From CAYPKW01 sp964411425 (GTDB taxonomy: Bacteria > Pseudomonadota > Alphaproteobacteria > Dongiales > Dongiaceae): a stretch of 12,821 bases of DNA. The DNA is taken from contig CAYPKW010000073.1 in the NCBI GenBank assembly GCA_964411425.1, forward strand, positions 1-12,821, read 5' to 3'. Position 1 is the stretch's first letter; each line of letters opens with the position of its first letter. This document shows, one piece after another, positions 7,632 through 12,821 of this stretch. The position numbers and the translations under genes were made by a program. The notes beneath the pieces were generated by a model. It did not search any database. It saw only the letters and a list, made by a program, of their open reading frames with translations, and was not told the DNA's origin.

Positions 7632-8348
7632 CTACATCGGTCCCATCCGATCGAAACCCATGTGCGACGCGACGAGCTCCTCGGCGGTCTTCTTCTGCTG
7701 GTCCGAGAGGGCCGCGTAGAGCTGCGCGAACGCCGGCTTCAGTGCGCGTAGGGCCTCCAGGCGGGCGGCGAGCCAGCGTTCGTAGCCGTCGAGGCGCTCC
7801 ACCAGACCCGGCGCCCCGCCGGCCTGCAGGCCGGCGCGCAGCTCGCCGAGGCTCTTGGCATGACCGCGCAAGGCCTCGGCGAACGCGTCCCAGGCGGCGG
7901 CTTGCGGCTCGGTGATCTGCAGCTCGGCGCGCAGGAAGGCGATGCGCCCTTCGATGCGGTCGAACATGCCGGCCCCCGGCATGCCCATGGAACCCATGCC
8001 CATGGACCCCATCATCGGCATCGTTCCGGGCGCGCCCATCATGCCCATCGTCGGCATCATGCCGCCGGGCCCCATGGGCATCATGGGCACCATCGCACCC
8101 TGGTAATGCATCATCATCATTATCGGCATCATGGTCATCATGCCGCCGGCGCCCATCATCGGAATCATGCCGCCGGGCCCCATCATGCCCATCATCGGCA
8201 TCATGCCGCCGGGCGCCGTCGGGGTCTGTCCCTGCTGCGCCGGCGGCGCATCGGAGGTCGAGGGATGGTGCGCGTCCTCGGCCAATGTCGGCCCGGCGAA
8301 GAGCGAAGCGGCCAGTGCCGCAGGCATGGCGAATCGTGCGAATCGCAT
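7632..8348 (-). CDS. Secreted methionine-rich Spy/CpxP-like protein
   Basis: A 238-residue exported protein, first in the operon. Residues 1-23 form a signal peptide ending TLA. A short His/Pro/Gln linker (24-46) follows. Then comes a Met/Gly/Pro region (49-128) with 34 Met in 80 residues by my count, in MMPMMGMM-like units. The helical C-terminal part (129-238) resembles Spy/CpxP periplasmic proteins, with LQITEPQAAAWDAF (143-156) and LSDQQKKTAEEL (214-225) at the LTxxQ positions. Met clusters of this kind bind Cu(I)/Ag(I) in CopA/PcoA-, CusF- and CopI-like proteins, so a periplasmic copper buffer or chaperone is likely. The start at 8348 is chosen because AAGGAG (8355-8360) lies 6 nt upstream and a good signal peptide follows directly; an in-frame ATG at 8384 would add a basic tail with no purpose. 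It is preceded by the FNR box. Confidence 0.85.
   Translation of the reverse strand: MRFARFAMPAALAASLFAGPTLAEDAHHPSTSDAPPAQQGQTPTAPGGMMPMMGMMGPGGMIPMMGAGGMMTMMPIMMMMHYQGAMVPMMPMGPGGMMPTMGMMGAPGTMPMMGSMGMGSMGMPGAGMFDRIEGRIAFLRAELQITEPQAAAWDAFAEALRGHAKSLGELRAGLQAGGAPGLVERLDGYERWLAARLEALRALKPAFAQLYAALSDQQKKTAEELVASHMGFDRMGPM
7965..8204 (-). repeat. Degenerate tandem repeat encoding Met/Gly/Pro units
   Basis: Coding repeat inside the Spy-like gene. ATG-rich units recur imperfectly; on the plus strand, copies of catgccgccgggccccat-like text appear near 8058-8077, 8164-8184 and 8202-8215. The encoded segment is residues 49-128. Slippage or recombination could change the number of Met units between strains. 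Confidence 0.7.
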
Positions 8349-8354
8349 GGTCTT

Positions 8355-8360
8355 CTCCTT
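8355..8360 (-). promoter_or_regulatory. Shine-Dalgarno of the Met-rich Spy-like gene
   Basis: AAGGAG on the minus strand, 6 nt before ATG 8348. This selects 8348 over the longer in-frame start at 8384. Confidence 0.7.
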
Positions 8361-8399
8361 CCTTCTTCGGCATCGTCGTTGCACGAGGTTTGTCGCGGC

Positions 8400-8418
8400 C
8401 CGGCCGCGGTTCGGCCGG
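8400..8418 (-). other. Hairpin in the operon leader
   Basis: Perfect inverted repeat CCGGCCG, 5-nt loop, CGGCCGG, lying about 52-70 nt before the first start codon. It would form in the 5' leader RNA if transcription starts near the FNR box. No T-run follows on the minus strand, so it is not a typical terminator. Its role is unknown. Confidence 0.4.
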
Positions 8419-8492
8419 TAGGGCGCGGTCAGGCCTTGTCGGTCAGCCTTGGCGGGCGAAAACGAGGATCGGCGGCGCGGCCTTCAAGCGCC

Positions 8493-8506
8493 TTGATTCA
8501 TATCAA
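8493..8506 (-). promoter_or_regulatory. FNR/Anr/FixK-type operator
   Basis: A perfect palindromic match to the FNR-family consensus TTGAT-N4-ATCAA: TTGATATGAATCAA on the minus strand. It lies between the gap stop codon and the copper/redox operon, 145 bp before ATG 8348. If the box is centred at the usual -41.5, transcription would start near 8458. The predicted -10 there (GATCCT) is weak, as is common for class II activator-dependent promoters. It suggests activation under low oxygen by an FnrL/FixK/Anr-like regulator, which is not encoded in the window. Confidence 0.75.
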
Positions 8507-8527
8507 TCGCGACAGGCGATACTCGCA

Positions 8528-8550
8528 TCGGCCGCACCCGTAGCGGCCGA
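8528..8550 (-). terminator. Hairpin downstream of gap (possible terminator without T-tract)
   Basis: Perfect 8-bp inverted repeat TCGGCCGC / GCGGCCGA around a 7-nt loop, beginning 15 nt after the GAPDH stop. No T-run follows on the minus strand, so intrinsic termination is doubtful. It may be a 3'-end stabiliser or partial terminator, with read-through into the operon possible. Confidence 0.4.
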
Positions 8551-8565
8551 CGCCTCCCGGCCCGC

Positions 8566-9582
8566 TCACCCGAGCTTTCCCATCGCAACCGCGGTGTCGG
8601 CCATGCGGCTGGAAAAGCCCCATTCATTGTCGTACCAGGCGAGCACCCGCACCAGCCGCCCGTCGACCACCTGGGTCTGATTCAGGTCGAACGTGGCGCT
8701 CGCCGGGTTGTGGTTGAAGTCGCTAGACACCAGCGGCCGGTCGTTCACGGCGAGAATTCCCTTCAACGGGCTGTTGTCGGCGGTCGCCGCCTCGACCATG
8801 GCGGCGTTGACCTCGCCGCTCGTGGTCGGCCTCAGCGCCGCGAACTTGAAGTCGATGAGCGAGACGTTGGGCGTCGGCACCCGGATCGCGGTGCCGTCGA
8901 GCCTGCCGGCGAGCTCGGGCAGCACGAGCCCCACCGCCTTGGCGGCGCCGGTCGTGGTCGGGATCATGGACAGCGCCGCCGCCCGCGCCCGGTAGAGATC
9001 CTTGTGCAGCGTGTCGAGCACCGGCTGGTCGCCGGTGTAGCTGTGGATCGTGGTCATGAAGCCCCGCTCGATGCCGATCGCCTTGTGCAGCACGGCGGCG
9101 ACAGGCGCGAGGCAGTTGGTGGTGCAGGACGCGTTCGACACGACCCGGTGCCCGGCCTCCAGCCGCTGGTGGTTGACGCCGTAGACGACGGTGAGGTCGG
9201 CGTCCGCCGCCGGCGCCGAGATCAGCACTCGTTTGGCGCCGGCTTCGATGTGTTTGGCGGCCTGCTCGCGCGCGGTGAATACCCCGGTGCACTCGAGCGC
9301 CACCTCCACCCCGAGCGCCTTCCACGGCAGCTTCGCCGGGTCCCTCTCGGCCGTCACACTCATCCAGCCGCGCCCGGCGTTCATCTCGGCTTGGCGCGTC
9401 TCGACCGTGCCGGGGAAGGGGCCGTGGATCGAGTCGTAGCGCAGCAGATGCGCGTTGGTCTCGACCGGCCCCAAGTCGTTGAGGGCGACCACCTCGATGT
9501 CCCGCCGGCCGCTCTCGAGGACGGCGCGCAGCACCAGGCGTCCGATGCGCCCGAAGCCGTTGATGGCGACGCGGATAGACAT
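8566..9582 (-). CDS. gap: Glyceraldehyde-3-phosphate dehydrogenase (type I)
   Basis: A 338-residue cytoplasmic enzyme of glycolysis/gluconeogenesis that oxidises and phosphorylates glyceraldehyde-3-phosphate to 1,3-bisphosphoglycerate using NAD(P)+. The Rossmann motif INGFGRIGR is at 7-15. ALND with D36 argues for NAD binding. The catalytic Cys153 is in SNASCTTNC, and the catalytic His180 is in IHSYTGDQ. HKDLYRARAA and YDNEWGFSSRM (317-327) complete the family signature. In the loop that helps set cofactor choice, the sequence reads DTLH where NAD-only Bacillus enzymes have DLPH; this variant is common in alphaproteobacterial enzymes, so dual use is not excluded. The start at 9582 is set by the N-terminal motif and by GGAG at 9591-9594, 8 nt upstream. 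An open extension to 9702 has no family similarity. It is divergent from the RTX gene and same-strand with the copper operon. Confidence 0.97.
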   Translation of the reverse strand: MSIRVAINGFGRIGRLVLRAVLESGRRDIEVVALNDLGPVETNAHLLRYDSIHGPFPGTVETRQAEMNAGRGWMSVTAERDPAKLPWKALGVEVALECTGVFTAREQAAKHIEAGAKRVLISAPAADADLTVVYGVNHQRLEAGHRVVSNASCTTNCLAPVAAVLHKAIGIERGFMTTIHSYTGDQPVLDTLHKDLYRARAAALSMIPTTTGAAKAVGLVLPELAGRLDGTAIRVPTPNVSLIDFKFAALRPTTSGEVNAAMVEAATADNSPLKGILAVNDRPLVSSDFNHNPASATFDLNQTQVVDGRLVRVLAWYDNEWGFSSRMADTAVAMGKLG

Positions 9583-9840
9583 GAACACGTCTCCGGTTGC
9601 TACCCGTGGCGGAAGGATTAAGGCAGCCCGCAGTGGAAAGCGAGTCCGCCGGTTGCCCGCGAGTAACTGCGTCGGCCGGCGACAAATCTCGATCGAGGGC
9701 ATTTACCATAAACAGGACTGGACTCTTGCCGGAAATTCGTGCCTCATTGCCCCAAAGTTTAGGAAAATCTTAATAATAACGTGCCGCCCCGCGCGGCGCG
9801 TGCGTGTGTCGGGCCGGCCATCCAGTGTGGGGGGATCCTC
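9583..9840. other. Divergent intergenic region between gap and the RTX gene
   Basis: A 258-bp region separating two divergent genes. The part next to gap (9583-9700) is GC-rich, and I see no convincing promoter hexamers for gap in it. The minus-strand pair TTTCCG/TTTATG near 9709-9738 has a 17-bp spacer but matches poorly. Positions 9700-9780 are markedly AT-rich for this genome and hold the RTX promoter candidate. No small gene is supported. Confidence 0.5.
9747..9777 (+). promoter_or_regulatory. Candidate sigma-70-like promoter for the RTX gene
   Basis: TTGCCC at 9747-9752 (4 of 6 against TTGACA), then AATAAT at 9772-9777 (5 of 6 against TATAAT) with a 19-bp spacer, inside an AT-rich island. 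The leader would be about 55-60 nt. The spacing is slightly long, so the call is tentative. Confidence 0.35.
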
Positions 9841-12821
9841 ATGGCGACCATCAAGGGCACGAAGAAGAGCGACTCCATCAACCGCTCGAGCTCCACGACG
9901 AACGATCTCATCGACGCCCTTCAGGGCAACGATACGGTGACCGGCGGCAGTGGCAAGGAGACGATCTTCGGCGGCGAGGGCTCCGATTGGATAGACGGCG
10001 GCGGCGGCAACGATTCGATTTCCGGCGGGAACGGCAAGGACACTCTGCTCGGCGGAACGGGCGACGATACGATTTGGGGCGACAACGGCAGCGCTTCCGA
10101 CACGGAGGAGAACGGCCGCGACCTGATCGTCGGCGGCGCGGGGAACGACCGTCTGTTCGGCGGCAACGCCAACGACACCATTTACGGCGACAACCAGGAC
10201 GGCAGCGGAAGCGGCGCCGATTCGCTCGACGGCGGCAACGGCGACGACCTGCTCCTGGGCGGCGGCGGCAATGACACGCTGCTCGGCGGCAGCGGCGCCG
10301 ATACCCTCGAGGGCGGCGCCGGCGACGACAAGCTCTATGGCGGGGCCGGCAACGACACGCTCGTCGGCGGGGCCGGCAGCGACACACTCGTCGGCGGGGC
10401 CGGCAACGACGTCTACGTCTATGTCGAACCCAACGATTCGCCGAACAGCGACTGCATCGAAGGCTTCACCCAGGGCGCCGATCAAATCGACTGGAGCGCG
10501 CTCTTGGGCGCGACCGACCTCGCGTGGGGCGGCACGACGCCCACGCCTAACGGCGCCTGGTACGCGAACATCGGCGGCAACACCTTCGCCTACGCCGACA
10601 CCGACGGCGACGGCGCGGCGGACCTCACGCTCAAGCTGCTCGGCACCTACACGCTGACAGCGGGCGATTTCATGGGCGTGGCGGCGGGCGACACGACTGC
10701 GCCGACGGTGACGTCCGTCGACTACGGCACGAACGACGGCACGCTCAAGGAAGGCGAGTCGGTCGAACTGACGGTCAATTTCAGCGAAGTGGTGAATGTT
10801 GCCGGCGGCCCGCCGACGCTCACTCTCGATACCGGCGGCACGGCGACCTACGTCAGCGGCAGCGGAACGGCCGCGCTCGTCTTCTCTTACACGGTCGGCG
10901 CCGGGGAGAACAGCGCCGACCTCAACGTGACCGCGTTCAATCTCAACACGGGCACGGTCCAGGACGCCGCCNNNNNNNNNNNNNNNNNNNNNNNNNNNNN
11001 NNNNNNNNNNNNNNNNNNNNNNNNNNNNNNNNNNNNNNNNNNNNNNNNNNNNNNNNNNNNNNNNNNNNNNNACGACGCGCGGGTGGTGGACACGGCGGGC
11101 AACGTCGGCAACACCGACAGCCAGGCCGTCACCATCGACACGGCGGCGCCGACGGCGACGGTGGAGATCACGGCCATCGTCACCGACGCCGGCACGTCCT
11201 CGACCGACTTCATCACCAACGACACCACGCTGACGGTGTCGGGGACCAACAGCGCGCTGGGCGCGGGCGAGAAGATCCAGGTCAGCAGCGACGGCGGCAC
11301 GACCTGGTCGGATGTCGTGCAGGACACCGGCACGACCTGGAGCTACAACGACACGGGCAACCCGCACGCCGCGAGCTTCACCTACGACGCGCGGGTGGTG
11401 GACACGGCGGGCAACGTCGGCAACACCGACAGCCAGGCCGTCACCATCGACACGGCGGCGCCGACGGCGACGGTGGACAACCTCATCACCAACTTCGCCC
11501 TGGGGACGGCCTTCGACGTCCCTGAATGGGCGCTCTTGGCCAACGACTCCAATGGCGCGGTACAGGTGTCGGCCGCCGCCAGCGGCACCGGTGTCACCGT
11601 CAACAGCTATACCCCGACCGCGGGAACCAATGATCTTGTGAACATCACCGATGTTGCCGCGGGAGGAGCAGGCGTCAACTTCACCTATACCGCCATCGAC
11701 ACCGCCGGCAACACGGCGGTGGGCACCGTCACCGTCGGCCAGGACACCGCCAGCGCGATCGACGGGACGGCGAACGACGACATCATCATCGGCGAGGGGA
11801 GCAACAGCACGCTCATCGGCGGCGCCGGCAACGACATCATGCTGGGCGGCGGCGGCAACGACAGCCTGCAAGGCGGTGCGGGGAACGACATCCTCGACGG
11901 CGAAGGCGGCACGGACTTGCTCAATCTTTCCGACGCCACGGGCGCAATTACCTTCACGCTGGTGCAGAGCGGCAGCGACACTGTCGTCGATCTGTCGGCC
12001 AACTTGCTCGGCACCGACACCTACCGGAACATGGAGGGCGTCATTGGCGGCGCCAGCGCCGATTCGCTGACGGGCAGCGCCTCGGCCGACATCATCGTGG
12101 GCGGCAACGGCAACGACACGGTGACCGGCCTTGGCGGCAACGACACGCTCGGCGGCGGTAACAACGACGACGTCATCGTCGGCGGAGCCGGCAACGACAG
12201 CCTCGTCGGCGGCGGTGGCAACGACACCTACCGGTTCGGCCTCGCCGACGGCAACGACACCATCAACGACAGCGGCGGCGCCGACACCATCGTTATCGAC
12301 ACGGGCGGCGCGGCGCTTTCGTCGTTGAGTTTCCACGATACGACGACGGCAGCCACGCCTGGCGATCTGGTCATTCTCTACAACGGCCAACAGATAACGG
12401 TGCTAAACCATTTTTCGAACTCTCCCGATCCCGCCACTCCGGTCGAGAACATCTCCTTCAACGGCGGATCGTACCTTGGTTATGCGTTCGGCACCGGCAC
12501 CTTTACTTACTCCATCGGCACGGATGACGCCGATCCGATGGCCGGGACCGCCGGGGACGACGTCGTCGCCGGTAACACCGACAATAACACGATCAACGGC
12601 GGCGCAAGCGGTGGCCCTGGCAACGACCTGCTGTTCGGCTACGACGGCAACGACAGTATCACCGGCGGTTCCGGTAACGATCTCCTGGTGGGCGGGGCCG
12701 GAGCCGATACGCTGGTTGGCGGTACCGGCACCGACTATCTGAACGGCGGCGCCGACAACGACGTGTTCGATTTCAATGATGTTACCGATTCGGCGGTCGG
12801 CGCGGGCCGGGACGTGATCAC
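9841..12821 (+). CDS. Large RTX/Ig-like repeat protein, probable type I secreted adhesin or extracellular protein (partial, contains a gap)
   Basis: An open frame from ATG 9841 to the right edge, 993 codons counting the N-run. There is no signal peptide, as expected for type I secretion. Domains in order: residues 29-190 are RTX nonapeptides (GGxGxDxLx), predicted to fold into Ca2+-bound beta-rolls outside the cell. Residues 205-280 resemble the serralysin C-terminal domain, including an ADTDGDGAAD loop. From 284 to the gap is a SwmB-type Ig-like domain. After the gap come 104-residue Ig-like repeats, RTX blocks (11761-11919, 12037-12240), a hemolysin-type Ca-binding-related domain (about 12241-12480) and another RTX block (12544-12771). 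The window ends at DSAVGAGRDVI, which in this family opens the final secretion domain, so the stop is probably within about 100 codons. A G-run at 9829-9834 is a weak Shine-Dalgarno, 6 nt upstream. Frame agrees across the gap, but the true gap length is unknown. The cargo or ligand is unknown. Confidence 0.85.
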   Translation, partial: MATIKGTKKSDSINRSSSTTNDLIDALQGNDTVTGGSGKETIFGGEGSDWIDGGGGNDSISGGNGKDTLLGGTGDDTIWGDNGSASDTEENGRDLIVGGAGNDRLFGGNANDTIYGDNQDGSGSGADSLDGGNGDDLLLGGGGNDTLLGGSGADTLEGGAGDDKLYGGAGNDTLVGGAGSDTLVGGAGNDVYVYVEPNDSPNSDCIEGFTQGADQIDWSALLGATDLAWGGTTPTPNGAWYANIGGNTFAYADTDGDGAADLTLKLLGTYTLTAGDFMGVAAGDTTAPTVTSVDYGTNDGTLKEGESVELTVNFSEVVNVAGGPPTLTLDTGGTATYVSGSGTAALVFSYTVGAGENSADLNVTAFNLNTGTVQDAAXXXXXXXXXXXXXXXXXXXXXXXXXXXXXXXXXXDARVVDTAGNVGNTDSQAVTIDTAAPTATVEITAIVTDAGTSSTDFITNDTTLTVSGTNSALGAGEKIQVSSDGGTTWSDVVQDTGTTWSYNDTGNPHAASFTYDARVVDTAGNVGNTDSQAVTIDTAAPTATVDNLITNFALGTAFDVPEWALLANDSNGAVQVSAAASGTGVTVNSYTPTAGTNDLVNITDVAAGGAGVNFTYTAIDTAGNTAVGTVTVGQDTASAIDGTANDDIIIGEGSNSTLIGGAGNDIMLGGGGNDSLQGGAGNDILDGEGGTDLLNLSDATGAITFTLVQSGSDTVVDLSANLLGTDTYRNMEGVIGGASADSLTGSASADIIVGGNGNDTVTGLGGNDTLGGGNNDDVIVGGAGNDSLVGGGGNDTYRFGLADGNDTINDSGGADTIVIDTGGAALSSLSFHDTTTAATPGDLVILYNGQQITVLNHFSNSPDPATPVENISFNGGSYLGYAFGTGTFTYSIGTDDADPMAGTAGDDVVAGNTDNNTINGGASGGPGNDLLFGYDGNDSITGGSGNDLLVGGAGADTLVGGTGTDYLNGGADNDVFDFNDVTDSAVGAGRDVI
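9925..10410 (+). repeat. N-terminal RTX nonapeptide block
   Basis: About 15 or more GGxGxDxLx units, encoded by degenerate ggcggcnncggcaacgac text. The units are near-continuous, with breaks at residues 80-92 and 117-126. Predicted to form Ca2+-binding beta-rolls. Confidence 0.85.
10972..11071. other. Assembly gap of 100 N
   Basis: Exactly 100 N, the conventional size for a scaffold gap of unknown length. The sequence before it ends inside an Ig-like domain. The sequence after it begins inside a copy of the 312-bp repeat, which probably caused the break. Confidence 0.97.
11072..11165 (+). repeat. Direct repeat copy 1 (94 bp, period 312 bp)
   Basis: Identical over 94 bp to 11384-11477. It is the tail of an Ig-like domain (DARVVDTAGNVGNTDSQAV and onward) and is cut at its 5' side by the gap. 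Confidence 0.9.
11164..11475 (+). repeat. One full 104-residue Ig-like repeat unit
   Basis: This unit of exactly 312 bp begins with EITAIVTDAG, contains LTVSGTNSALGAGEKIQVSS, and ends with the shared DTAAPTATV tail. It resembles the bacterial Ig-like units used as stalk modules in large type I secreted adhesins. Confidence 0.75.
11384..11477 (+). repeat. Direct repeat copy 2 (94 bp)
   Basis: Perfect copy of 11072-11165 at an offset of 312 bp. Nucleotide identity with no synonymous differences suggests recent duplication or gene conversion within the array. Confidence 0.9.
11761..11919 (+). repeat. Second RTX block
   Basis: Encodes DGTANDDIIIGEG followed by GGAGND/GGGGND-type units, ending DGEGGTD. 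Same Ca2+-binding pattern as the N-terminal block, and it follows the Ig-like array. Confidence 0.8.
12037..12240 (+). repeat. Third RTX block
   Basis: Nonapeptides from GVIGGASADSL through GGGGNDTYRFG. It leads directly into a hemolysin-type Ca-binding-related domain (DLVILYNGQQITVLNHF) at about 12241-12480. Confidence 0.8.
12544..12771 (+). repeat. Fourth RTX block
   Basis: Units GTAGDDVVAGN, GGPGNDLLFG, GGSGNDLLVG, GGAGADTLVG and GGADNDVFDF. It is followed by the start of a serralysin-C-like terminal domain at the window edge. Confidence 0.8.

Noticed and set aside
4938..7751. A 937-codon plus-strand open frame opposite copA and neighbours
   Set aside because: Arg/Asp/Gly/His-rich antisense translation of GC-rich coding DNA. 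The minus strand carries a complete P1B-ATPase with all motifs and a Shine-Dalgarno.
7965..8204. CRISPR-like or intergenic short repeats
   Set aside because: The repeats are in-frame Met/Gly/Pro codons within a secreted protein, with no spacers of uniform length.
9583..9702. N-terminal extension of GAPDH to an ATG at 9702
   Set aside because: The added 40 residues match nothing in GAPDH. The family start MSIRVAINGFGRIGR at 9582 has a Shine-Dalgarno.
11685..12227. Minus-strand frames with SLPAPP-type repeats
   Set aside because: This is what GGAGNDSL-type RTX codons give when read on the opposite strand. It is a known artefact, not a Pro-rich protein.
9703..12390. A very long minus-strand open frame opposite the RTX gene, crossing the N-run
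   Set aside because: It is the antisense image of RTX and Ig-like repeats, contains 34 unknown residues, has no recognisable fold and low-complexity Ala/Val/Arg composition. The plus frame has clear domain structure.

Overview
The window comes from a GC-rich bacterium, most likely an alphaproteobacterium. The glyceraldehyde-3-phosphate dehydrogenase has the HKDLYRARAA signature typical of that class, there is a palindromic FNR/FixK-type operator, and there is a long RTX (calcium-binding repeat) protein. A run of exactly 100 N at 10972-11071 shows this is a draft scaffold, possibly from a metagenome.

Positions 1-8348 on the minus strand hold eight tightly spaced genes that look like one operon. 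In order of transcription they are: a secreted, extremely methionine-rich Spy/CpxP-like protein; a small DUF5676 membrane protein; a CopA-type Cu(I) P1B-ATPase whose N-terminus carries two YHS domains; a secreted YVTN beta-propeller; a secreted mono-heme cytochrome c rich in His, Met and acidic residues; an AhpD/carboxymuconolactone-decarboxylase-like protein; a beta-CASP metallo-beta-lactamase RNase; and a thymidine/AMP phosphorylase-like enzyme that runs off the left edge. Gaps between genes are 12-66 bp, and the last pair overlaps by 4 bp (GTGA). A perfect FNR/Anr/FixK palindrome (TTGAT-N4-ATCAA) at 8493-8506 lies about 145 bp before the first gene. This suggests oxygen-limited or redox control of a unit that joins periplasmic copper handling and export with RNA and nucleotide breakdown.

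Positions 8566-9582 (minus) encode a complete glycolytic GAPDH with the same orientation as the operon. It is separated from the operon by a perfect 8-bp-stem hairpin and the FNR box.

Positions 9583-9840 are a divergent intergenic region with an AT-rich, promoter-like island. From 9841 on the plus strand, a very large RTX protein reads open to the right edge. Its layout is: N-terminal RTX repeats, a serralysin-C-like domain, a SwmB-type Ig-like domain, the sequence gap, Ig-like repeats of 104 residues (312 bp, with a 94-bp perfect repeat), then further RTX blocks and a hemolysin-type Ca-binding-related domain. It is probably a type I secreted surface or extracellular protein. No secretion genes are in the window. 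The most interesting parts are the FNR-boxed copper/redox/RNA operon and the unusual RTX architecture.
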